DNA from: Rummeliibacillus sp963792445
GTDB lineage: Bacteria > Bacillota > Bacilli > Bacillales_A > Planococcaceae
NCBI GenBank assembly: GCA_963792445.1
Contig: CAWBWO010000021.1
Span: 41,834 to 105,833 of the forward strand
DNA: 64,000 bases
Direction of reading: 5' to 3'
A model generated the notes under the pieces. It saw only the letters and a list, made by a program, of their open reading frames with translations, was not told the DNA's origin and searched no databases. Position numbers and translations under genes: made by a program. Positions 28,119 through 36,049 of the stretch are shown here, piece by piece; positions within the stretch are counted from its first letter, which is position 1; each line of letters opens with the position of its first letter.

Positions 28119-28160
28119 AAAAAAGCGTAAAGAGCCTGAACCACTCTTTACGCTTTTTTA
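28119..28160 (+). terminator. Bidirectional terminator
   Basis: The arms AAAAAAGCGTAAAGAG and CTCTTTACGCTTTTTT are perfect complements around a nine-base loop. T-tracts lie on both strands, between the YhfH-type gene (plus) and the monooxygenase gene (minus). Confidence 0.85.
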
Positions 28161-28166
28161 TTTTTC

Positions 28167-29198
28167 TTATTTTAGATATTGATTGACTTTCGGCATGACT
28201 TTCGTTGCTAATAATTCCATAGAGCGAGCAACTGTTTCAAATGGTTGACCGCCAATATCTACCTGTGCCAAGAATCTTGTATGGCCCAATAATTCATGTT
28301 GCATCAAGATTTTCTCTACAACTTCATCTGGACTTCCAACAAACAACGCTGTACGAGGTCCCGTCATTCTTTCAAATCCTTCACGGTCCAAATGAAATGC
28401 CATTCCGCGTTGCTTATTCACATAACCCCAATAGTTTTTGTAATAAGCGTAATATTCATCTCTTGCTTTACTGCCATCCTCATGAATGTAACCATGTGCA
28501 GTTACGGCCACTTTATATTGTTCTTGCGGATGTCCTGCAGCAATAAATTCGCGTTTATATGCGTCTACAAGTGGAACGAAGTATTTGGGGTCACCACCAA
28601 GAACGGCAAGAGCAAGGCCTGTTCCAAATCGTCCAGCGCGCATTGCACTCTCCGGTGTACCTCCAACGCCAATCCATGTAGGAATTTCTTTTGTTGCACG
28701 AGGCGAAATTTGTGCATTTCTTAAAGGTGCACGTAATTGCCCATTCCAAGTGATGATTTCTTCTTTATTTAATTTTTGCCAAAGCGCTAGATTTTCTTCG
28801 AATAGTTCATTGTATTGTTCTAAATTGTACCCAAATAGAGGGAAAGATTCGACAAATGCTCCACGACCTGCTATGATTTCTGCTCGACCATCAGATAACA
28901 AATCTAAAGTAGCAAAGTCCTCATATAATCGAACTGGGTCAACTGTACTTAATACAGTAGTGGTACTAGTTAGTTTAATATTCTTTGTTTGTTGTGCAAT
29001 GGCACTAAGCATAACTGGTACAGATGAAACAGCGTAATCTAATCGATGATGTTCGCCTACACCGAAAATTTGGAATCCTAATTCATCGGCTAGTTTTGCT
29101 GCTTTTAATACATCTTGGATTCTTTCTTTTGCTGATACAGTTTGACCAGTGTATGGATTGGGTCCTATATCAGCTAATGTATATATACCAAATTCCAT
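28167..29198 (-). CDS. LLM-class flavin-dependent oxidoreductase
   Basis: Luciferase-like monooxygenase of 343 residues using reduced FMN supplied by a separate reductase. Recognisable pieces: MEFGIYTLADIGPNPYTG, IFGVGEHHRLDYAVSSV (the conserved EHH motif), TTTVLSTVDPVRLYEDFATLD in parts (STVDPVRLYEDF), GRAEIIAGRGAF and PTWIGVGGTPES. ATG 29198 is chosen for the AAGGAGAG site; the frame extends upstream without support. It is downstream of the VOC dioxygenase gene by about 14 bases and probably cotranscribed. The substrate is unknown. Confidence 0.88.
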   Translation of the reverse strand: MEFGIYTLADIGPNPYTGQTVSAKERIQDVLKAAKLADELGFQIFGVGEHHRLDYAVSSVPVMLSAIAQQTKNIKLTSTTTVLSTVDPVRLYEDFATLDLLSDGRAEIIAGRGAFVESFPLFGYNLEQYNELFEENLALWQKLNKEEIITWNGQLRAPLRNAQISPRATKEIPTWIGVGGTPESAMRAGRFGTGLALAVLGGDPKYFVPLVDAYKREFIAAGHPQEQYKVAVTAHGYIHEDGSKARDEYYAYYKNYWGYVNKQRGMAFHLDREGFERMTGPRTALFVGSPDEVVEKILMQHELLGHTRFLAQVDIGGQPFETVARSMELLATKVMPKVNQYLK

Positions 29199-29211
29199 TG
29201 ATTTTCTCTCC

Positions 29212-30048
29212 TTATTTTTCCACCACAATGCGATTGCCAGATGGATCGACTGTTATAAAGCCATCAGTTGTTTCTTCAACTTTTGCACCTAGTGAAGATA
29301 ATCTCTTTATAACATCTTCATCACGTTCATCAAATTGCACAGTAAAACTTTGCAAGCCCACTTGGTTTTCTGAAGGCTTTGGAGCGCCTACGCCATTCCA
29401 TGTATTTAGTCCAATATGATGGTGATAATCTCCTGTTGAGATAAACAATGCTTGGTTGCCATATCGTAAAACGACTTTATACCCTAGTGATGTATAAAAT
29501 TCTTCTGCTTCTTTAAGATCTGCTACGTGTAAGTGAATATGACCCATCACTGTATTTGCTGGAAGGCCATTCCATTCTCCCTCACGACTATTCTTCAAAT
29601 CGTCAAAATTTAATGGTTCTGTTTTCATAAACACTTGATCATTTGACCATTTCCATTCTTCTGGTGCACGATCTCGATATATTTCAATACCGTTGTGGTC
29701 TGGGTCGCGTAAATAAATTGCTTCACTGACATCATGATCCGATGCACCGAAATAGACTCCATTTTGTTGTAAATAGTGGACGATATTTGCTAAATCTTTT
29801 CGGCTTGGTAATAGAATTGCAAAGTGATAAAGGCCTGTCGTTTTTTGTGGTGATTGAAATGCCCCTTCAGGTTGTATGATGGATAAAATACTTGTTTTGC
29901 CATCTGTTGTGAAAACTACTCGATTTGCCGTTTGGTTTAAAATTTGAAATCCAATTACTTCTGTGTAGTATTTTATTGAGCGTTCTAAATCTGTTACTTT
30001 TATTTCAACGTGTTTTACATACATATTTGGTTTTTCGTGATATTTCAT
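29212..30048 (-). CDS. VOC-family extradiol dioxygenase (CatE-like)
   Basis: 278 residues with two vicinal-oxygen-chelate modules (about 10-130 and 165-275). Candidate metal ligands are the His in the second module entry MGHIHLHVADL, the His in GDYHHHIGLN and a C-terminal Glu. The first module is YVKHVEIKVTDLERSIKYY. The family includes CatE catechol-2,3-dioxygenase of B. subtilis, but glyoxalase- or thiol-modifying members look alike. GAGGACC precedes the ATG. It forms a probable operon with the flavin monooxygenase gene, hinting at aromatic or quinone detoxification. Confidence 0.78.
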   Translation of the reverse strand: MKYHEKPNMYVKHVEIKVTDLERSIKYYTEVIGFQILNQTANRVVFTTDGKTSILSIIQPEGAFQSPQKTTGLYHFAILLPSRKDLANIVHYLQQNGVYFGASDHDVSEAIYLRDPDHNGIEIYRDRAPEEWKWSNDQVFMKTEPLNFDDLKNSREGEWNGLPANTVMGHIHLHVADLKEAEEFYTSLGYKVVLRYGNQALFISTGDYHHHIGLNTWNGVGAPKPSENQVGLQSFTVQFDERDEDVIKRLSSLGAKVEETTDGFITVDPSGNRIVVEK

Positions 30049-30182
30049 GGTAGGTCCTCTTTTCTTTTTAGCTTTTTCTTTTTAACTTACTTTTCGTAAC
30101 TTACTATATTTTAGTTATTAGATTATGTCAAGTAACGAGTTTGTTGGAGACTCCATTTTTTGGGATTGTAAAACAGGATTAT

Positions 30183-30300
30183 ACTAATTTAGTTTTAGTT
30201 TGAAGTGGGACCAGCTACGCTTTCCGAGCTGAGCGAGCGGTGAGTCAATGTTCGCTCCACTTCAATATTTTAGAGGATTAATCTTCACCAAAAATCTTCA
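30183..30300 (+). repeat. Palindromic intergenic repeat, copy 3 (internally deleted)
   Basis: Core at 30202-30263: GAAGTGGGACCAGCTACGC through CGAGCGGTGAGTC, then directly to TTCGCTCCACTTC. About 50 bases of the centre and the inner right stem are missing. The flanks TACTAATTTAGTTTTAGTTT and GGATTAATCTTC are conserved. It lies in the 420-base gap before the lipoprotein gene's terminator; no gene was seen in the gap. Confidence 0.8.
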
Positions 30301-30396
30301 GTGATTATTTTAGTATGAATTCTTACTTTTTTAATTGTCCCCTAACATCCCTCAGTTACACCACAAATGAAGAAACAAGTAAAACAACACCATAGA

Positions 30397-30426
30397 AAAA
30401 GAAAAAGGCGATTCTAAAGAATCGCC
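30397..30426 (-). terminator. Terminator of the secreted protein / lipoprotein operon
   Basis: GGCGATTC and GAATCGCC (30407-30426) flank a four-base loop and are followed on the minus strand by TTTTTCTTTTTC. Confidence 0.85.
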
Positions 30427-30467
30427 TCTTTCTTTATTTTTCATCTACACTTACATCATCATAACCT

Positions 30468-31016
30468 TTAAGGTACGGTAGAAAATAATTCAACATCATC
30501 GAAATAATGAATAGCATCTTTATCCTGATCGTAAATATATAATCCATAACCCTCTTTATGATGCAATAATTCTTCTTTCTCACCATTAGTCAAAGGTCTT
30601 GCTAAATTCAAATTCAAATTGACCTTATAAGCTAATGAATTATCTGGTTTCATAGGAGTACCTGGAACTAACCCAGTGCTGTTCTCCTTTACTATGGAAG
30701 AAATATTTTTAGGTAGCTTTAATTCAAGATAATATTTGCTATTAATTTCTTTTAACAAAGTATAAAGCGAAGGACTGACTCTGTAAAAAATTTCAAATCG
30801 AACAGATTTATTATCATTCTTCACTTTAAATTCATTAACTTTAAAATTTGGTGGAGTGAATTTCCCTTCTAAAGAAATTTGACCACCGACATTATCACTT
30901 TGTTGATAATTTCGTTGATTATTATTTTGTTGATTATCACATGCTACAATACCAAAAATGGATACAAAAACAACTAGAATAAAAATAATAAAATTTTTAC
31001 TCTTATTTTTTATCAT
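30468..31016 (-). CDS. Putative lipoprotein, partner of the upstream secreted protein
   Basis: 182 residues. A positively charged, strongly hydrophobic signal ends in the lipobox FGIVAC (Cys26), followed by an Asn/Gln-rich linker (DNQQNNNQRNYQQ). No known domain was recognised; the mature part looks like a small beta-rich domain with KVKNDNKSVRFEIFYRV. Its ATG overlaps the stop of the preceding gene as ATGA, so the two are translationally coupled and made in fixed proportion. An immunity or inhibitor role towards the secreted protein is inference from this arrangement. High AT and unusual Asn/Lys use suggest accessory DNA. Confidence 0.6.
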   Translation of the reverse strand: MIKNKSKNFIIFILVVFVSIFGIVACDNQQNNNQRNYQQSDNVGGQISLEGKFTPPNFKVNEFKVKNDNKSVRFEIFYRVSPSLYTLLKEINSKYYLELKLPKNISSIVKENSTGLVPGTPMKPDNSLAYKVNLNLNLARPLTNGEKEELLHHKEGYGLYIYDQDKDAIHYFDDVELFSTVP

Positions 31017-31549
31017 TGTTTGATCTTATCGCTCCAACTAGAATATGTCCAATTTCCCGAAACACTTTTAGAACTTACTACTTTTCCTGCACTCCATAAT
31101 TTTTCAGTTCCAGTTTCTTTGACCCAATTACTTCCTGCTCTTAATTGATAGGTTGTTTTTGCAGGAATTGACCATGTGATTGTAAGTGTTTTTGTGTTAG
31201 TTGTACCTAGTCCTACTTGAGTTGAAACCCCTGCTTCAGCAACCATCGTTTTAAAACTAGCACTAGAAGTAACATTTGCCGTAGTAGATTGAGTAACGCC
31301 TACTGAATAGCTAACAGTATCGGTTGATGAACTACTATTGTTGTGCGTATGTGTAAACTCAACTTTTTTGTTCTTAGAAGTAGAAGAATGAACATATTCA
31401 TATCCAGATAAATCAATAACCATTGGGGAAATCATAGGACGAGCTACATCGTACTCTGTATAATCCTCAGATTCTGCAGCGCTAGCACCAATACCTGCGT
31501 TTAAAGATAATAAAGATACCATAGCTGTTGCCAATAAAATTTTCTTCAT
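31013..31549 (-). CDS. Small secreted protein, possibly aerolysin/ETX-like beta-pore-former
   Basis: 178 residues. Typical Sec signal peptide with likely cleavage after GIGASA (residue about 24). The mature part has no Cys and is rich in Ser/Thr. Residues about 75-140 alternate polar and hydrophobic positions: TDTVSYSVGVTQSTTANVT, then NTKTLTITWSIPAKTTYQLR. That rhythm, ending in a TITWSIPAKTTYQL strand, recalls the ETX/MTX2 beta-pore-forming proteins, but no family signature is certain and the protein is shorter than known toxins. GGAGG lies at the expected distance. It is the first full gene of a two-gene operon divergent from an Rgg-type regulator. Confidence 0.65.
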   Translation of the reverse strand: MKKILLATAMVSLLSLNAGIGASAAESEDYTEYDVARPMISPMVIDLSGYEYVHSSTSKNKKVEFTHTHNNSSSSTDTVSYSVGVTQSTTANVTSSASFKTMVAEAGVSTQVGLGTTNTKTLTITWSIPAKTTYQLRAGSNWVKETGTEKLWSAGKVVSSKSVSGNWTYSSWSDKIKQ

Positions 31550-31626
31550 AAAATGACCTCCATTTTTAATAATATGATAGCTGTTAGATTTTGTGGCTCA
31601 TATGCTCATATGTACTTTCCATAATT

Positions 31627-31665
31627 CTATAGCCCAATCATCCAATCTAAAATACTCACAAGCAT
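31627..31665 (-). CDS. Candidate leaderless signalling peptide of 10-12 residues
   Basis: A 12-codon ORF reads MLVSILDWMIGL from ATG 31665, or MSILDWMIGL from an in-frame GTG at 31659. It sits behind the strong site AGGAAGGGGG: AGGA is six bases from the ATG, and GGGGG is six bases from the GTG. It lies in the leader of the secreted-protein operon, divergent from the Rgg-type regulator gene, with its stop 77 bases before the secreted protein's ATG. Such placement is where Rgg-family systems encode SHP, ComS/XIP or SIP peptides. The LDW..xL core recalls XIP peptides (LDWWSL in S. mutans, from memory). Short ORFs also arise by chance, so this is a hypothesis. Confidence 0.45.
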   Translation of the reverse strand: MLVSILDWMIGL

Positions 31666-31699
31666 CCCCCTTCCTAATGTATATTTACTATATAAGGAA

Positions 31700-31730
31700 A
31701 TTATATATAATAAAATAGTAGTATAAACAA
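31700..31730 (-). promoter_or_regulatory. Predicted promoter of the peptide / secreted-protein operon
   Basis: On the minus strand TTGTTT (31725-31730) is followed after 17 bases by TATATA, overlapping TATAAT. The -35 box is poor, as expected for an activator-dependent promoter, and a perfect 14-bp palindrome abuts it upstream. Confidence 0.35.
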
Positions 31731-31733
31731 TAT

Positions 31734-31747
31734 AAGCATATATGCTT
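31734..31747. promoter_or_regulatory. Perfect 14-bp palindrome, candidate Rgg-type operator
   Basis: AAGCATATATGCTT is self-complementary. It lies 14 bases before the regulator's GTG start and immediately upstream of the predicted -35 box of the divergent operon, a position suited both to activation and to autoregulation. Confidence 0.45.
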
Positions 31748-31760
31748 GTGGGAGACAGAG

Positions 31761-32672
31761 GTGAATAATAAATTAATGGAGAAAGAATACGGAGGAACAT
31801 TTAAAACTATTAGATTATCTAAGAACTTTGAGCAAATTTTTGTTTCAAAAAATGTTTTACACCAAACAAGCTACTCTAAATTTGAACTTGGCAAAACTGA
31901 TGTTACTTCAAAAAAATTTGTAGCATTATTACGCAACATTGAAATGGACTTTAAAGAATTCGATTTTATTCATCATTCTTACAGTTATTCACCCAGAGAC
32001 GCAATTATTCAGAAGTATTACAATTTAAAGTTCATTGATGATGACATTTTACAAGAGATTATTAAAGAAGCAGAAATATATCTTGAAAAAGAAGATGATA
32101 GGTATATAGAAAATCTATTAACTGTGTCAAAAGGATTACGTGCCTTCGGTAAAAATAATAACATCGACCATGCACGTTTATATGCGGAAATTGTTTGGAA
32201 AAAACTTGAGCAATTGGATACCTGGTATTTGTCTGATTTACGTTTAATAAACAGTATTCTTTTCATATTTCCAATAGAAACAGCTATGACCATAACAAAA
32301 TTTGCTATGACACAATTATATAAATATAAGCAACATTCATTATATAAAAAGCTACTGCTTCCTTTTAAATATAATCTTGTACATTTATTGATAAGAGAAA
32401 ATCATCTGGAAGAAGCATACAAAATAAATGAAGAACTTATCGAAGATTTTAAGAAAGAAAAAGCCTATTTCCACATATCATTATGCTATTTGAGAAAAGG
32501 CTTACTTCAAGGAAGCTTAGGTATAGTTGATAAAATTAACTATATAGAACAAGCTAATCAAGTATCCATTTTCTTCAATGATAATCAATTACAGAAGCAT
32601 TTAGAGTATGAAAGCCAGTATGTTTCAGAACTTCTAGAAAGGGAGACACTATTAGGCGAAATTAAAGGATAG
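31761..32672 (+). CDS. Rgg/GadR/MutR-family transcriptional regulator
   Basis: About 303 residues. N-terminal helix-turn-helix (about residues 10-65) with the Rgg pattern YGGTFKTIRLSKNF, YSKFELGKTDVTSKKFVALL and the family's SxFExG-like core SKFELGKTD. The rest is all-helical, TPR-like, as in RRNPP peptide-binding regulators (Rgg, RopB, ComR, PlcR). GTG 31761 (MNNKLMEKEYGG) is preferred because GGGAG lies six bases upstream; ATG 31776 has no such site and the TTG at 31746 overlaps it. It is divergent from the short peptide ORF and the secreted-protein operon, which are its likely targets. Confidence 0.82.
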   Translation: MNNKLMEKEYGGTFKTIRLSKNFEQIFVSKNVLHQTSYSKFELGKTDVTSKKFVALLRNIEMDFKEFDFIHHSYSYSPRDAIIQKYYNLKFIDDDILQEIIKEAEIYLEKEDDRYIENLLTVSKGLRAFGKNNNIDHARLYAEIVWKKLEQLDTWYLSDLRLINSILFIFPIETAMTITKFAMTQLYKYKQHSLYKKLLLPFKYNLVHLLIRENHLEEAYKINEELIEDFKKEKAYFHISLCYLRKGLLQGSLGIVDKINYIEQANQVSIFFNDNQLQKHLEYESQYVSELLERETLLGEIKG

Positions 32673-32692
32673 TAGATACACAACCTCAACAT

Positions 32693-32729
32693 AAAAGCCT
32701 TCCATCATTCAAATGATCGGAAGGCTTTT
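32693..32729 (+). terminator. Bidirectional terminator between the Rgg-type regulator gene and yhgE
   Basis: AAAAGCCTTCCATCATT pairs with AATGATCGGAAGGCTTTT with one bulge; T-rich tails occur on both strands between two convergent genes. Confidence 0.85.
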
Positions 32730-32731
32730 GT

Positions 32732-35234
32732 TTATTTTAACTTAAATTGTGAGCTGCAACAACTATTCTCTACTGCTTCTTTTGCATAGCGTTTTTTATA
32801 AAGAAATATGAAGAATAGGCATGTGATGAATAGGAAGCATACCATGAATGCTAATAATACAAACACGTTTTGTGTCCAGTATGACAGATCTCCTGTTGAG
32901 ATAGCTGCTCTAAATCCTCGTACTGTATACGTTACTGGTAATAAATTATTAAAGAATTGTAATGGTTTTGGTATTAGTTCTAATGGGAATGTACCTGCAC
33001 AAGTTGTTAGTTGAATGACCATTAAGATTAAAACAACATAACGACCCGGATCTTTAAACATGGATACAAACAATTGAACTAATGCGATAAATGTATAGCT
33101 TGCTATCAATGCAAGTAAGAAAGTAGCACCAAGGTTTTGCGGTTGAAGCCCTAATGCAAATTTTACAACGACGATTGCAAGCACTGATTGTAAGAATCCA
33201 ATAACCGCTAAAACGGAGACTTTACTTGAGAACCAAGCAAAACCACTTGTTGGACGAATAGACGGTTGTACTAATGGAAAGACCACTGAAATAACGACAG
33301 CACCTACAAATAAACCTAATGTGATAAAGTATGGTGCAAATCCTGTACCATAATTCGGTACCTTATTGATGGAATCTTTTTCTACTGCTACAGATTGGCC
33401 TACCATATCATACGTTTTGTCATTTGCATGTACTTTGGATGCTGTATCATGAGCATCAGTTAGGCTTGATTGCAATGTATTTGTGCCTTTTGCTAAATCC
33501 TTCGTACCATTTACTAATTGATTTGAACCACTTTCTAATTGGCCTAAACCACTTGCTAGTGATTGTGTGCCGTTACTTAATGTGCCAAGACCTGTATTTA
33601 ATTGACCTGACCCGTTTTGCAATTGCCCCATCCCTGATACAAGTGACTGAGTACCGTTACCTAATGTATTTAACCCTGCTGCCAGTTGGCCAGATCCATT
33701 TTGTAATTGACCTAGGCCACTATCAAGGGAAGTTAAACCTGTTTGCAATTGACTAGCACCATTATTTAGTTTTTTGGCGCCTTCAATTGATGTACCCCAA
33801 TTTGATGCAAGTTTTTCTGTACCTGCTGCTAATTGCTTTGTACCAGGTTCTAATTCATTGCGAACTGTAGTGTTCATTTTATTTAATCCAGCTGATACAG
33901 TTGCTGCCCCGTCTTTTAACGCTGTTAAATCTTTTGTTGTTGGAACAGTAATAGATGACACACTATTATTTAGTTGTGCTGTACCTGCGCTTAATTTTGC
34001 TGCACCTGCATTCACATTAGTGGCTCCAGAGTCAATAGATTTTGCAGTTGCAAGCAAAGCATCCTTTTGTTCTTGTGGAAGATCCATTGCATTAATTTGA
34101 GCAATTAATTGCTTAGTACCGCCTGCTAGAGATTCTGTTCCTTTTGCTAAATCAGATGCCCCATTATTAAGATTGGCAACACCTGTTTGCAGTGAAGAAA
34201 TTTGTGCTGGCATTTCTCCTAAACCAGTTACTAACTGTGATACACCATCCGATACTTGACTTGCTCCTGGTGCTAATTGGGCTAGACCAGAGCTTAATGT
34301 ACCAACTCCATCATTTACCTTATGAGCACCATCATTTAGCGCATTAATGTTATCTGTATTACCAACTAATCCTGCAACTAGAGTATCTGTACCTTTCTTC
34401 AAATCTGAAGAGCCAGATACTAGTTGACTTGATCCATCTTTTGCAGATGTAATTCCATTCGTTAATTGGTTAGCCCCATTTTCGGCTGATTTGGTACCAT
34501 CATTTACTTGACTAGCACCTGTTGTAGCTTTATCTATTCCTGTTTTTAAAGATGAAGAGCCTTCTGCTGCAGATTTAGCACCATCACGTAATGCTCCAGC
34601 ACCATCTGAAGCGGATTTTATACCATTTGCTAATTCACCTGCACCATCATGTTAACTTATTGGAGCCGTCTTTCAGTTTACTTGCACCATCAGCTGCATC
34701 TCCATAGCCGTCTCCCATTTTTTTAATGTTTGCAAACAATTGTTTCGCATAGGTTGCAGATACTTGCTTGTTTACTTCTGCACGTATTTTCTCTACAGCA
34801 GAATTACCAATTTGGCTTCCTAAGAAATTCAATCCCTCATTTGGTTGATAGATAATTTTCATCTGTTCGGGATGATCTTGTAACAACGTCCCTGCATTTT
34901 GACTGAAGTCCTTTGGAATTTTAATAATCATATAATAATCCCGATTATTTAATCCTTTTTTGGCTTCACTTTGAGGTAATTCTTTAAATTTAAATTCTTT
35001 ACTTTTTACTAACCGATCGACTAGTTCATTTCCTAATTTTAGATCTTGCCCTTCTACTGTTGCTCCAGTGTCATTATTGACGATAGCGACTGGTAGTTTT
35101 TCTAAATTTCCGTATGGATCCCAAAATGACCATAAAAACATTCCTGCATAAATTACTGGAACAAAGAGAATGGCAAAAAGTGAAATGAATAACATTTTAT
35201 TTTTAAAAATATTTTTCCATTCAGCTTTTAACAT
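32732..35234 (-). pseudogene. yhgE: YhgE/Pip-family membrane protein, one frameshift as sequenced
   Basis: About 835 residues once joined. The N-terminal part has a membrane segment (KMLFISLFAILFVPVIYAGM) and an extracellular domain with VAIVNNDTGATVEGQDL. A long central region carries dozens of repeats of the type LxxGxxxLxxG (for example GLGQLQNGSGQLAAGLNTLG). The C-terminal ABC-2-like membrane domain has about five segments. The family includes the lactococcal phage infection protein Pip and YhgE. The break is at about 34651-34656, where one extra A (TTAACATGATGG) ends the first part after DGSNKLT; the other frame continues as DGAGELANGIKSASDGAG. The TetR regulator gene lies just upstream with matching operators. 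Confidence 0.82.
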
Positions 35235-35258
35235 ACATTTTTTCTCCTTTCTAAAACC

Positions 35259-35287
35259 AAATGACCGTTTTGTTCATTTGGTCATTT
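35259..35287. promoter_or_regulatory. Candidate TetR operator upstream of yhgE
   Basis: AAATGACC, 13 bases, GGTCATTT. The same arms and spacing occur upstream of the TetR gene at 35904-35932. It lies 24 bases before the yhgE start codon. Confidence 0.6.
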
Positions 35288-35305
35288 TTTCTCAAAAAAA
35301 GAGTC

Positions 35306-35887
35306 TCATGGCAAGAGACCTCTAAAAATCGTATCTCGAAACAACTCAGCAATTGTTTCTTCTGATAGCTCTGAATCATGTGTTGTACCCCAGTCAGCTA
35401 CAAATCCAATATATGCTTTGAATAACATATATGCCACAAGCTTAGAATCACATTCCCGAATTTCTTTTTTTGCAATGGCCGTATCGATTTTCTCAGCAAT
35501 GTACGAAACAATTTCTTGTTCTACTTTTACTAGCATCGTTTTGACTGCTGGTGTTCGTATTTCTTTTTCTTCTTGTACTAATTTTGCATAGAGCTGATGT
35601 ACTTCTCTAAATTGCAAAATTTTCATCAGTACATTATGTGCATTTTCTTGGAATGGTCCATTTGGATTGATGACTTGATCCACTTCTGTCTTCATTTCTG
35701 AAATCATTTTCACGACAATTTCTTGAAAGAGGATTTCTTTATTTGCAAAGAAAGTATAGATTGTACCTTTTCCGACATTTGCGATTTTCGCTACTTGATC
35801 CATTGTTGTTGCTTTATATCCAAATAGAGAGAAAGATTTTGAAGCTGCTTCAAGTATCTCTTGTCTCCTATCCATTTTGATTTCCAC
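35306..35887 (-). CDS. yhgD: TetR/AcrR-family transcriptional regulator (YhgD-like)
   Basis: 193 residues. N-terminal TetR DNA-binding domain: RRQEILEAASKSFSLFGYKA, TMDQVAKIANVGKGTIYTFF with the canonical GKGTIYxxF recognition helix, and ANKEILFQEIV. The helical C-terminal ligand-binding domain has no assigned ligand. It is 71 bases upstream of yhgE on the same strand, the same pairing as yhgD-yhgE of B. subtilis. Inverted repeats before both genes indicate autorepression and repression of yhgE. Confidence 0.9.
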   Translation of the reverse strand: MEIKMDRRQEILEAASKSFSLFGYKATTMDQVAKIANVGKGTIYTFFANKEILFQEIVVKMISEMKTEVDQVINPNGPFQENAHNVLMKILQFREVHQLYAKLVQEEKEIRTPAVKTMLVKVEQEIVSYIAEKIDTAIAKKEIRECDSKLVAYMLFKAYIGFVADWGTTHDSELSEETIAELFRDTIFRGLLP

Positions 35888-35903
35888 CTGCTTTCGTCAA
35901 TAA

Positions 35904-35940
35904 AAATGACCAGAAAACGATTTTGGTCATCTGGTCATTT
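35904..35940. promoter_or_regulatory. Candidate TetR operator upstream of the TetR gene
   Basis: AAATGACC, 13 bases, GGTCATCT is the same layout as the yhgE operator. An overlapping perfect palindrome AAATGACCAG..CTGGTCATTT spans 35904-35940. It lies 17 bases before the gene. Confidence 0.6.
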
Positions 35941-36049
35941 ATTTTACACTCTTTATTTTTTTGTTGCAAGTACGTGCAGGCAGATTTGTAATTCTTCATT
36001 TTAGTTGCATTGTGAGCAATAAGCCCGTATCATAATGCGGGATTCAATT

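Noticed and set aside
32018..32293. Minus-strand open frame inside the Rgg-type regulator gene
   Set aside because: It is antisense to a gene with clear domains and has no ribosome site.
33424..34100. Plus-strand open frames opposite the repetitive centre of yhgE
   Set aside because: Long antisense frames are expected across LxxG repeats; there is no start site or domain.
35995..36040. CCCGCAT / ATACGGG hairpin downstream of the YtkA-like gene
   Set aside because: The stem is short with a mismatch and the tail CTTATTGC has no T-run; left unannotated as a terminator.
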